Shown in pieces: positions 31,089 through 41,901 of a stretch of DNA of 64,000 nt. Position 1 is the stretch's first letter. The number at the start of each line of letters is the position of its first letter. The DNA lies in NCBI GenBank assembly GCA_002102555.1, contig MCFL01000049.1, positions 116,621 through 180,620 on the forward strand. The letters run 5' to 3'. The notes below the pieces were generated by a model. The model ran no database searches and was not told where the DNA came from. It was given only the letters and a program-made list of their open reading frames with translations. Both the position numbers and the translations under genes were made by a program. Source of the stretch: Catenaria anguillulae PL171. Its lineage: Eukaryota > Blastocladiomycota > Blastocladiomycetes > Blastocladiales > Catenariaceae.

Positions 31089-31708
31089 TTAGTATACGAG
31101 CGGGCTGACAGGTGTGATCGCACTTACATAGGTGGCTGGCACTATATATTGATAAGCAATTGAGAATTGAGCGAGAATCCACTCCTGATGGGTTGCCTAA
31201 AGACATACATGTATGCCCCTAGAAACGCCTCGTTTGGATGTGAGCGGTTGTGGAACTCTCGCCATCCTTCGATCTGACAACGGGACGGGAGACAGTTCCA
31301 AGAATGACCACCTGCTGACAGCCTCCAAAGCCTACGCATGTCAGGATCAAACACCCCGCCAAGTTTATCGCTCTGACAAGACTCGTCATAGTCGAATGGA
31401 CATATGCGCATGTGCGACTCAATTTTGCCAGGAGCACTGGTGAGTTCGCTCAAAAATGGGTTGGACTCCATGTGCAGAATATAGAGTGGTCCAAAGCCCA
31501 CTTGAGAACTCGGGAGGTGTTCCCATCCACAACAAGCTTTGAGTCGTTCAACGACGGTAAAAAGTACCAATCTACAACGGATATCTATAACCGGATATGA
31601 AGCAATCACCATATCGTCCCGCATTTCCTCCGCGGCTTCACCATCTCCTTTTTGTTACCACGAATGACGTGACTTACCCGTCTGGTTGCCTGAGCATTGT
31701 CGCCCGCC
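31089..31708. other. Intergenic, no further gene seen
   Basis: Includes a second copy of the roughly 45-bp motif at about 31264-31312, upstream of member 2. ORFs here are short and unsupported. Confidence 0.5.
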
Positions 31709-31948
31709 TCAGGCCTGTGCAACAACGGAAGGTCCTTGGCGTGTGGGCTTTTGCGAGGCGGCGGTGGCAGCTGCAGCTGGAAGTTCCACATCACCCGAGT
31801 TCTTGGCGCGACCAGGACCAAGTCGGGTGCATACAGATGTCCGCAGGCACAGGACGGCAGCGATGATGAGGACACAAAGGACGACAATCAGGGTGAGGAT
31901 CCAAGTGCTTGCACCTGATAAGAACCCATGGTCTGATCCTTTGCCCAT
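31709..31948 (-). CDS. Small single-pass membrane protein, possible member 3
   Basis: 79 residues from ATG 31948: a short polar start, one strong membrane helix ('WILTLIVVLCVLIIAAVLCL') and a short tail with 'SGDVELPAA', recalling the DVEL motif of members 1 and 2. The PPxY end is missing in this frame. A Pro-run (LPPPPRKS) occurs in another frame at the equivalent place, so the tail may be frameshifted or spliced (a GTAAGT donor lies at about 31682). The gene is plausible by position and topology only. Confidence 0.45.
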   Translation of the reverse strand: MGKGSDHGFLSGASTWILTLIVVLCVLIIAAVLCLRTSVCTRLGPGRAKNSGDVELPAAAATAASQKPTRQGPSVVAQA

Positions 31949-33346
31949 TGTTGGAGTTTCGTGTTCTGGGGACAAGTCGTGCTCGCGGGAATGGCGGTCA
32001 AGAGTCGAGACTCTGTGAGAACAACTTGAAGGCGCAACAGAGAAAGAAAAAGTGGTGAAAATGGTGAACGTTCACATTAGTTTACACGAGGGAAGCTTGG
32101 CTTATAAACCCAACTCATTAGGAAACTCATTAGGATCCGCTGCGGCCGTTGGTTGTCCATCTCAGCCTGGAAAGCGAATGCCAAGGAACGCTGCATGACC
32201 TTGGAAGAAGAGTTCTGGAGATTTCTAGGGGTAAAGGTCCATGGCGCTTGTGTGAGCGGGCGAGGATTCGGTCCCCTGACGTGGCGGCAGGTTTGATCTT
32301 CGCATGTGAGACAACTTTGAACACATCCAATGTATATGGTTGATGGTGAATGGGGCAGGCGTGTGATGTGGAGCCATGCTCAATATGCTCAATGAGCTAC
32401 TGCATTCATGGTGCTCCCAACTCCCACTGTTTCCATTACAGTATGCCCGTCGGTCTCGCACAGAGGTACTGCTGTTCGTTTTGCAAAGGCAGGATATCTC
32501 GACGCACGACTTGTGTTGCAACATGCGATCAAATTTGGACACGATAAATAAATAAATATTGTGAGACTTGACCCAAAATTAACGCCACCAAAAGCATGCA
32601 CATTTCCAAAACGATGCAGCCGTGATCTTGTTTCGGATGCACGGAACTTGTGCATTAATACAAGCATCAGAGGTCAACCAATCGACAACGATACATATTT
32701 ACCAGGGGTACTAAATTGTCTGTATTTACTCCTGACCCGGCCCTCCAACTCCAGCCTGAATTATTGTGATAGATGTGCGTGCCGACATACACATGATATG
32801 ATATCAAGTCGAAGATCGGGGGGCCGTCGACAACGGTGGGAACTGGCACGACCACACGGCCACATGGCTCCACAAGGCATGGTCCCCTCATCGCTTTATT
32901 TTCTCAGCTCAATATTCGTCAAAGCTCGACTGTTTGACGCTAGCGCTGCAGCTGACGGCCCATGCAATTTCGCATTCTGGACCTTGCGCTCCGTTTTCAT
33001 CGTTTCGTTTGCATCGCTTCGATTCCAACGACACGGTCTTCGCCGTGCGGTGGCGAACGAGTGTGCGTGCCACTTGAATTGCTTGCATTCCGGTGCCTCT
33101 GGATCCGCACTCACTCACGTTTCCTCGTCGCACAATGTCCCGTACATATATATATGTAGTAAGCCAACACCCTTCCCAACGTTAACGTCGATCTGCTCAT
33201 CAGGCCTTCACAACTGCCGGAGCGATCAATCCTCCTGATCCAACTGCAACATTGCCCACCCTGCCTCGGCACGCACCCAACGCAACACTCCCGCCGCCTC
33301 GACCGCCGCGGGCCTTCACGCCGTCCACCGTGACGACCGCCTTCCG
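31949..33346. other. Intergenic, no gene seen
   Basis: 1.4 kb without a supported ORF. A third, weaker copy of the repeated motif lies at about 32292-32325 (GATCTTCGCATGTGAGACAA). The right part must hold the P5B ATPase promoter. Confidence 0.5.
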
Positions 33347-36300
33347 ATGACATCCTCCACGACAATCCCGCTCCCGCCCGACCTGGTACCGGCCACTTCG
33401 GGCTCGGCCCAAGATGCCGCCGCCAACAGCGACAGCATCAATCGCACTATGTGCGATCTGACTCCGACGACCATCAATGGTCGCGGAAGCAAGCAGCCCT
33501 GGGCGCAGTTCATGCCGCTCGAGGCAGGCGAGCTCGAAGCCACCTTCACTCTATACCACGTCTCGTCGGCTGCACATGCCATGTACTTGTTTTTGTCGGT
33601 CGTCACGGCGGGCTTGTTTGCGCTCGTATGCTACTGGTTGCCGCACAGGTGGGTCCGCATGTTTGGTCGCAAAGTCAACCAGATCGATGATTCGGCCGTC
33701 ACAGCGGCCGAAATCGCATCTTCGGGGATGGCGAGTGGAGGTGGTGTGGCCATTGTGCCAAAGTCTGGATCAATGTGGGTCGGGATTGTGAATTCGTGGG
33801 GTGAAGCGGACATTGCCAAGGTATCTGCCGAGACCTTTCGCGGCAGCTCGGCCAATGTGTTTGGTACCGAGCCGTCCAACGACGAAAAGCAATCGTCTTC
33901 GTCAGTTCTGGCCATGCTTGTATCGTTCGAGTACCGCTCGCTGCGCTTTGTTTGGAACCCGGCACAGTACCGGTTTGCCATCCTGGGCGAGTGGAAGGAC
34001 GGCAAATGGACCAGGAGTGGCAGTGCTGGTGTGGATTCGATGTGGGCATTGTCCGAGGGCACAATTGCCGAGCGCAAGCAAGCGTTTGGCGAAAACTCGG
34101 TGGTGATTGCAGAGCCGTCGACATTGCACTTGATTTTGTTTGAGGTCATTTCCCCTTTTACAGTGTTCCAAGTGTTTTCGCTCATCATTTGGTCCGTCAA
34201 CGACTACTATTGTACGCCAAGATCTCCCTTTCGTTTGACGCAGTCGTGTTTTCGACATTTGCTCACTCATGGCCACAAACTTGTTTGGGACATCTAGGGT
34301 ACGCCATGGCTGTGTTCCTCATCACCGTCATCTCGGCCATCATGACCCTTCGTCAAACCAAGCAAAACATCCATCGCCTGCGCGAGCTCGGCCAACATGC
34401 GTACACGGTTCGTGTGCTCCGCGAACATAAATGGATCACATTGCCGTCCGAATCACTCGTACCCGGTGACCTTGTCGCCATCAACCACGCCGTGACCCCA
34501 GAGCTTCCCTGCGACGTCCTGCTGCTCTCTGGTGACGCCGTCGCCGACGAATCCATGCTCACGGGCGAATCCGTTCCCGTCGCAAAGACGGCCACCGCCA
34601 ACCCTGCTTTGGTGCTGCGTGATCTCGACCTGACTCAACCAACGTTTCCCGATCGTGTGTCACGGTTTGTCTTGTTTTCCGGTACCAAGCTCATTCGTGT
34701 GCGTGGTGGCCACTTTGGGCACATTCCAGCTGACGACCAAGAAGATGCGACAACGGCAAAGGACACGGCTTTGGGTCTTGTCGTGCGCACGGGATTCAAC
34801 ACGGCAAAGGGCACCTTGATTCGGTCCATGCTGCACCCGCGCCCACACCGGTCCGAAATGACACGCGATGCGTTCAAGTTCTTGGGCGTGCTTGGCCTGT
34901 TTGGATTGGTGGGCATGGTGTACACGCTGTACATGTACATTTCGGAAGGGTCGTCAGCAAAGGTCATCATCATTCGGTCTCTGGACGTGTTCACCATCAT
35001 CATTCCGCCCGCACTGCCTGCGTGCTTGTCTGCGGGCATCTCGTTCGCACTCGGCAGGCTCCGCCCGCGCAAAATCTTTTGCATTTCGCCCAACCACATC
35101 AACATGGCGGGCCAGGTGCGCTGCGTCGTATTTGACAAGACGGGAACATTGACCGAGGACGGGCTCGATGTGCTGGGCGTGCAACCACGCGACGGTGAGT
35201 TTGTGACACAAGTGGACCAGGTGGGCGACGAGATGGTGCGTGCCATGGCCGTGTGTCACGATGTCAAGGTGTTGGGCGGCGAAACGGGCAGCGGGCTGAT
35301 TGGCGATCCGCTCGATGTCAAGATGCTCGAATGGACAAGGTGGACTGTGCGCGATTCGGTGCAGCACGGGATGCAGGTTTCGTCTCCCGCGGTTGCCGGC
35401 AAAATCCAAGAGATCAGTGTGGTCAAGGTGTACGAGTTTGCCGCTGCGTTGCGGCGCATGGCCGTGATTGTCACGGGTATCAAGGACGACGCAGGCATGC
35501 GCATGTATGCAAAGGGTGCTCCCGAGTCCATGGCCGAAATCTGCGACCAATCCACGATTCCGGCCAACTACGACGCACTTGTCAACGACTTTGCTCACCG
35601 CGGTCTTCGAGTTCTTGCCGTTGCCACGCGTCCCATCAAGTCCGCCGAACTGGATGCTGGTATTGACACGATTCCGCGCGCGCAAATGGAGCAAGGACTC
35701 GCCTTTCTCGGATTCGTTGTGTTTGAAAACCAACTCAAGCCCGGGTCGCGCGTGGCCGTCGAAACCTTGCGCGACGCCGCCATCCGTTGTCTCGTGTGCA
35801 CTGGTGACAACATCCTCACGGCCGTGAGTGTCGGGCGCGAGGCCCGCATCTTGGACCCACTGGATCGTGTGTACGTGCCGCGCGTGATGCGGTCGGAAAA
35901 GGGCTTGGTTTGGGAGGCACACGATGACGCAACCGACACGCTTGACGGCGGACTGCACGCACTCGCGACCAAGACACACGTCACTGGCAATGCCATTGTT
36001 CTTGCCGTCACGGGCGAGGCCTGGGAGTATTTGCTCGAGCACGCGTCGCCTGAGGACATGACGGTGGCTCTGTCGCACGGAGTCGTTTTTGCGCGCATGG
36101 CGCCTGAGCAGAAGCGTTCGTTGGTGGAAAAGTTGCGGGATCATTACAATGGGACAGGGGTTGCGTTTGTCGGCGACGGCGCTAACGATGTGTCGGCGTT
36201 GCGTGCGGCGGATGTCGGGTTGAGTTTGTCCGAGGCTGAGGCCAGTATTGCTGCGCCGTTTACGTCGGCCGAGCGGGATATCTCATGTGTCCTGACGCTG

Positions 36301-37224
36301 ATCAAGGAGGGACGGGCGGCATTGGTCACGACGCATTCTTGTTTCAAGGTATGTACCCCGATCGTTGACCAAGCCGCCGTGAGATGGTTGCGGTTGACGC
36401 TAACAATTCAATTCTGTATGAATAGTTTATGGCCGCTTACTCATGTGCCCAGTTTTCGAGTGTGTGCCTACTTTATGCTATCAGTGCCAATCTCGGCGAC
36501 TTCCAGTTTTTGTACATTGACTTGATTCTCGTGTTCCCTCTTGCCCTTGCGAGTACGTTTCAATGCCCCACTTCCAATCAATGCCCAACCCAATCTCACC
36601 GGTGCGTATGTGCGTGTCAACAGTGGCCCGCTCGGAAGCGTCGCAAACGCTTGCTCGCCGTCCCCCGGCCGACCGCTTGCTCTCGGCGCCCATCATGTTT
36701 GTGATTGTGGCTGCCATCATGCTGCAGCTCGGCATGCAATTCTTCATTTTCTTTTATGTCCGCATGCAGTCGTGGTACACTGATCCCGAAGTGGACCCAG
36801 AGAACAAGATTGTTAGTTGCCTTGAAGGCACCGCTGTGTACGTCTTCGTACGTCTTCGTGTGTGCCGCGGTACCAATCGATTATTCACGCACTGTTCAAT
36901 TGCATGCAAAACAGGTTCCTTCTCTCGTGCTTCATGTACATGTGCATGGCCGTGTGCTTTGCTGCAGGCGAGCCGTACCGGACCAACTTGTTCAAGAACC
37001 GCGTATTTGTTTCGTGTCTCGCAGTCGTTTTGGGGCTCACGATTACCCTGGCCAACATTCGCGTCGAGGATGTCATGTGGTTCTTTGACTTGAAGCCCTT
37101 GCAGAACGGGTTCCAGTGGCAGATTGTCGGATTCGCGGCCATTTACGCGGCCATGGTGCTGCTCCTTGAGCGCGCTGCTGGGCCGCTGTTTGACCAGTCG
37201 GGCAAGGTAGGAGTTGCCCAATAG
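33347..37224 (+). CDS. P5B-type transport ATPase (ATP13A2/Ypk9-like)
   Basis: Five exons (33347-34211, 34298-36348, 36426-36552, 36624-36837, 36915-37224), all in phase, give about 1,188 residues. Motifs in order: actuator 'DESMLTGESVPVAKT', membrane helix 4 'IIPPALPAC' (PPALP marks P5B; P5A has PPELP), phosphorylation site 'VVFDKTGTLTEDGLDV', nucleotide-binding 'MYAKGAPESM', hinge 'FVGDGANDVSALRAADVGLS'. P5B pumps reside in vacuole, lysosome or late-endosome membranes; animal ATP13A2 exports polyamines to the cytosol. That substrate is inferred here from the family. The C-terminus is uncertain: the last exon reaches a TAG, but a GTAGGA donor at about 37208 and a downstream ORF (to about 37510, with 'LLARKLFLKKFPMEFTQRG') could form a further exon, although I could not make the phases agree. 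Confidence 0.93.
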
Positions 37225-37859
37225 GAAGGTAGGAAGGTAGCTGTTCAAGTCGTGAATGGTGTTCTTTTCACGGTGGTGAGGTTTTGATGACTTCTGTCCT
37301 TCTTCGTTTCTAGCTCCATCGGTGTTCTCGCTCCTTGCTCGCAAGCTGTTTCTCAAGAAGTTCCCCATGGAATTTACACAAAGAGGTCCTTCATACAAGT
37401 TACCCATAGTATGTATTCCAGTGGTGTATTCTTCTTGTCGGAGCATACAGAGAGGTTGGCCGTCGGCCGAGTCGCGGGAAGCAAGAGTGAATCCCCCAGG
37501 CGGGAAGTGAACTTGATTGGATTCTTTGGACTTTGGCCTGGAACTGGAGCCGGCGCCCAGGCCACCTTGAAGCGGTTACGTCATTCGTCATGTACGGATG
37601 GGCCCACATAATACAACGATATATCAGCAGGTGGACCCGTACGCCACCGCCACGGCCGCCAACCGCATCCTCGGACTCTAGCCGGATCAGAAGCAAACCA
37701 AGTCGTATGATGCACCCTGCAGCTGCATTCGGTGGGCACTGGTACTGGTGGACAGCGAGCCAAGAAAGATGAATGTTTATTACATAAAGGGCAGAAACGC
37801 CCCCTCCATCTTGTATCATCCCGTTGTTGCTCGTAGGAGCTTTTGATGCACACATTATC
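37225..37859. other. 3' flank of the ATPase gene and SET-gene promoter
   Basis: May contain a last ATPase exon (about 37315-37510). Otherwise no gene is seen. Confidence 0.4.
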
Positions 37860-40025
37860 ATGACTCGCCCGGAACAACCCACGTTAACGTCTTCAGGACA
37901 CTCGCACGTGTCTGCCGCCGCCTTGCATTCCCTCTCGGGCCACCGCCGACCGTCCACTCTCAAGTCTCAGGACGCTGCGGACGACCTGGACCGCGAGCTG
38001 TTTGCCTTTGCCTTCGCATTCGGCGGATCAAGGTCGTGGGACCCAACCGACACGGACGATCCGCGGTCGCCACCAGCCCATCTCGGCGCCATCCATCGCC
38101 GGCGGCCACGCTCACTTGCTGCGCTTTCGACTTCAAGCATGGACAGCGACCCAAAGGCAATGGATCAAACAGGCCAACCCTCGGCAATAGCGGCGGCGGC
38201 AACATCCAAGGCGGCGCTCAAGGTGCCCAACTCGCTCGAAGAGTACCTGGCACCCTACGCCCATCTTGTTGCGCTGCAAACGCATCCCAACCCGAGTCGC
38301 TCCGACAGGGTGCTGGTGGCAGCCAAAGACTTTGCGGTATGCAGACCATCTTTTCGACAGCACTTTGCACACTCAAATCATTGACCTTTTCAAGTTGCCT
38401 CTCGTTCGTTGTAGCCTGGCGAAGTGCTCTTCTCCGAGCCTGCCCTCCTCGACTCGGCCCACGGCATTGCCCAAGAATTCCAACCGGTGCCCATGGACGA
38501 ATGCTTCATTGCACATGACTACCAACGGATGCTGTTTGAATACATTGCCAACCAAGTCTACTCGCCCGACTCGCCCAACACAACCCTGCTCCACCTCGCC
38601 ACACGCTCGCTCTCGACCGATGGCATGACGAGCGACCTGGCCGCAAAAATCAACGCCGACCGCCTCGCCGACTATGCCGCAGGCATCAAAGTGTTCCGCG
38701 AAAAGGTCAAGAAGCGGCTGTCCCGCCGTGCCGTGAAAATGGTCGGCCCATTCCCAACCCAGGACTCGCTCTTGCAGTTGTTGTACATGATTGAAACCAA
38801 CGTGCACGCCGAGGAGCTTCCCGAGGCGCACCCGCTAGCCGCCTCGTCGCGCCGCCAATCCGACGATGCGGACGACGAGAAAGAAGAGGATCACTGTGCC
38901 TTGGGCCTGGTTGCGTCCATGCCCGACCACTCGTGCGTGCCCAACGCGCAAGTGTGCTTCTTCCCGCGCCTCACGGGCCCCAAGCGGTACACCCCGCCCG
39001 CATCCGATGACGAGGATGCCGACATTCCTGAGCACACGCACCTGCTGTTTACGGCATTGCGCCCGATTCAAGCGGGCGAGCCCATTGCCATTGCGTACCA
39101 GGAAAACTCGTGCTTGCCCACGCATTCGCGCCGCATGCAGCTCGTCCGTCGTGGGTTTGCGTGTAATTGCCCCATGTGTGCGGGCCAGGTGCCCGATTTC
39201 GCGCGCGCCGTGGCGTGTGTGCACTGCGGCGGGGTGGGCGTGCCATCGTCGGTGCCCGTTTCGCCACAGGACGTGGAGGTTGTTGACGATGGACTTGAGG
39301 ACGAGTATGGCGATCCAATTGTCGACATTCAGTTTCCGCCCGCAAGCGCATCCAGTGCATCGGACATTCACTGCGCCTCATGCTCCACGCTGCTCGCCAC
39401 ACCCGCACAGCTCGATCTCGCGCAAGACCGGCTGTTGACCGACCCAGAGATCCGCATGCAAGCCCTGACGCGTGTCTTGGACGTGTTCTCGCACCACATT
39501 CCGTCGCCCACGGCGTCCGAGGGCTTGTGTGCACGGTCGTTGGCACATGTCATCACGAGCGACTGCGCCAAAGACCCGGAACTCGCGGCGCTGCTCACGG
39601 TGGACGGCGTGACCCCACTGAGTGCCGCGCACTGGCTCGTATATGATGCGGTACGCCGCGTGTTGTACTTTGACTCGGACGCGCTCGACCGCGACATGCA
39701 TTTGCCGGCCGTCATGTATCTTGTTGCGAGCAATTATGCAACCATTGCACTTGCAACGGGTGGTGCGCCGGGTGGGGTGGGTGGGGATGAGGAGGAGGAT
39801 CGCAAGTGGACGAGGACAATTGCGTGGAATGGCGACGTGTTGCACAATTTGAAGTGGTTGATGAAGACGGCCAGGGCGAGGGGGCATGTGGCCCTGGCGC
39901 AATGGGCGGCGGATCGAGGCGTCGAGGCGAGCGAAGTCATGGGGGTTGCCGGGAAGACAAGTGGGGTGGAAGACGAGTTCAAAGGGGTGTTTTCTCGGCC
40001 CAGGGAGAGTATCGTGTTCACCTGA
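37860..40025 (+). CDS. SET domain protein, SMYD-like without a recognisable MYND finger
   Basis: Exons 37860-38336 and 38415-40025, joined by a 78-nt intron in phase 0, give 695 residues. The first 120 residues are Ser/Ala/Asp-rich. The split SET domain starts near 'PGEVLFSEPALLD'. The core is 'CALGLVASMPDHSCVPNAQV' (DHSC in place of the usual NHSC) and 'AGEPIAIAYQENSC', followed by post-SET 'RGFACNCPMCAGQ'. Instead of a MYND finger, the insert is a helical stretch with 'KINADRLADYAAGIKVFREK'. Further CxxC pairs ('CVHCGG', 'CASCS') follow. A lysine methyltransferase role is inferred from the family; the Asn-to-Asp change at the motif touches a conserved position, so activity should be treated as open. 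Confidence 0.85.
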
Positions 40026-40365
40026 GTGTTGTTGTACAAGTACATAGAATTCTTGTGTGGTTTCATTCCTAATTTGCTCTTTCGCCAATGTAAAGTAAAT
40101 CTCACTTTGGACATTTGTTTTGGACATGAAAGGCGTGACTGCCAGGTGTGTCCAACATGAACGATTTGGACCACACTGAGAAGAGAAATGACTTGGCGGG
40201 AACTGTCGACAGGACAGTTGGACAGCCTTTGGACGACTATACACAAGCTATGGATTCATAAACGTCGTAAAAACTTGCTTAGCGGAATACATAAATATCA
40301 CCTGGCCGGCGCCGCCAAGTGTATCTGCCCGGTTCACGTTGAGACCCTTGATTCTATACACTATC
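40026..40365. promoter_or_regulatory. Intergenic, TFIIB promoter side
   Basis: No gene is seen. The stretch next to 40365 is AT-richer than its surroundings and is the likely TFIIB promoter. Confidence 0.4.
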
Positions 40366-41548
40366 ATGTCGACCCACGGCACCTTGCACCCGCACCAGCA
40401 ACCAGGCCAGCCCTCGTTGGCTGTGCACTCTGTCCACTCGTTGCCCAATCAGGAAATCTATGCCAGCCTCAACCCAAAGGATTCCGACTCGGACAAGTAC
40501 CGTGCCATCTCGGAGGCGCAGCAAGTGGACCTCAATGTCCGCCTCATGTGCTCTTACTGCTAGGACCCCGTGCCCAACATCATTGAAGACTTCAAGCAGG
40601 GCGACTTGATTTGTGCCACATGCGGCACCGTCTTCAAGGACCGCATCATTGACACGCGGTCCGAATGGCGCACATTCTCGTCCGACGATGGGTCCGATGA
40701 CCCGTCGCGTGTGGGTGCAGCTGAAAACAAGCTCATGGGCAAGATGAACATGGAAACCACCATTGGCGATGGGAGGGGTACCATTGGCGGGTCAAAGGAC
40801 TTGTCCCGGACGCACGCAAAGACGTCAACGATTCGCCACAACAAGGTGTTGACGGACGGGTACCGGCAAATTGTGACCTTGGGCGACCAGCTCAATTTGC
40901 AGCGCAACGAGGTGGACACGGGCAAGTTTTGCTTGTACAAGATGGCCGAGGCTGGGTTTGCCATCAACAAGAACATCAAGCTGTACTGTGCCGTGGCCTT
41001 GCTGTTTGGGTGCCGTGCATCGGGAATCAACTTTTCCATGCAAGAGATGGCGGACAGGGTCAAAGCCAAAAAGTACACGCTGCGAGGTTTTTTTTTTCTA
41101 TACGAACGGACTTATTAGCTAACGATTGATGCTTGCATCCTTTGTCATGTCCAGAGGATCATTCAGCAAGCTATTTTGCAAGGTTCAGCCCAAGCTGGCG
41201 AGCTTGGGCCAACCCTTGAGCAAGCAAACCACCATTGACGAAGGTGTACGTGCCTCATCCGGGCTCGACCTACCCGCCGTTGCCGCGTCCATGGTGACGC
41301 ATCTCTGTCAGGAGGCCACGAACTTTGAGCAGCTTGCGTCGCGCGTTCCCAGCACCATCATTGGCGCCGCCCTCTGGTTTGTGTCGCACTTGATTGGCCA
41401 CCCAAAGACGTTGGCCGAGATTGCAAAGTACGTCAAGATGGGTGAGCCCACCATTCGCAATGCGTACAAGGTCCTGTATGCCAACCGCAAGACGGTCATG
41501 AGCGTCAAGATGAAGGAGTATGACGTGACCAAGTTGCCGTTAGCTTAG
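40366..41548 (+). CDS. SUA7: Transcription initiation factor TFIIB with an in-frame TAG in the zinc ribbon
   Basis: Exons 40366-41086 and 41157-41548 (70-nt intron, GTTTTT...AGAG) encode 371 codons, including one internal TAG at 40561-40563. The N-terminal ribbon reads 'DLNVRLMCSYC', then TAG, then 'DPVPNIIEDFKQGDLICATCG', followed by the B-reader segment 'RIIDTRSEWRTFSSDDGSDD'. Two cyclin folds follow: 'IVTLGDQLNLQRNEV' to 'ASGINFSMQEMADRV', and 'VAASMVTHLCQEATNFEQLA' to 'GEPTIRNAYKVLYANRKT'. TFIIB bridges TBP and RNA polymerase II. The ribbon is collinear on both sides of the TAG, which stands one residue after the first CxxC. The gene's own terminator is also TAG, arguing against a recoded UAG. 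Point mutation, sequencing error or readthrough remain possible. Without readthrough the core protein would lose the first zinc ligands. Confidence 0.85.
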
Positions 41549-41901
41549 GGGGGGAGGGGACCCTTCTTGATTGTCTTAATCAGTTCCGTTAGAGTCAATG
41601 TGAACCAGAAAATATTTTCAGAGCCGACTAAGGTGATGGAAATACCCAATCATCACTGTCGCCAGTTTGCCCGGGAGACAGCCACACATGTGTCACTTGC
41701 CTCGAAAGTGTTGTCAATTACGGAATGTGAATGTAGACGGCTCAAGGTGGACAAAAGGTGATAATTGTCGACGTGTAGTGGGATTTCTCACGTCCGCGCG
41801 TGTAAGAGATAGACAAAGCCTGTCCATTTCACGGGAAAGAGGCCAGAACTGTATACACGAGAAGGAACTATACTCCGTGCGTACACGCAGCCGCCAAATT
41901 C
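41549..41901. other. Convergent 3' flanks, no gene seen
   Basis: Lies between the TFIIB stop and the farnesyltransferase beta stop. Nothing stands out. Confidence 0.5.

Noticed and set aside
34954-36144. 396-codon antisense ORF over the P5B ATPase
   Set aside because: Mirror of GC-rich third-position bias in the real gene; no recognisable sequence.
40547-40563. Intron ending at the TFIIB TAG (a CTAG acceptor)
   Set aside because: The only nearby donor would make a 16-nt intron and would remove the CSYC zinc ligands that match the family.
40366-41548. UAG reassigned to an amino acid in this organism
   Set aside because: The TFIIB gene itself ends in TAG, as do two ORFs of the DIRS element, so UAG appears to be a normal stop.
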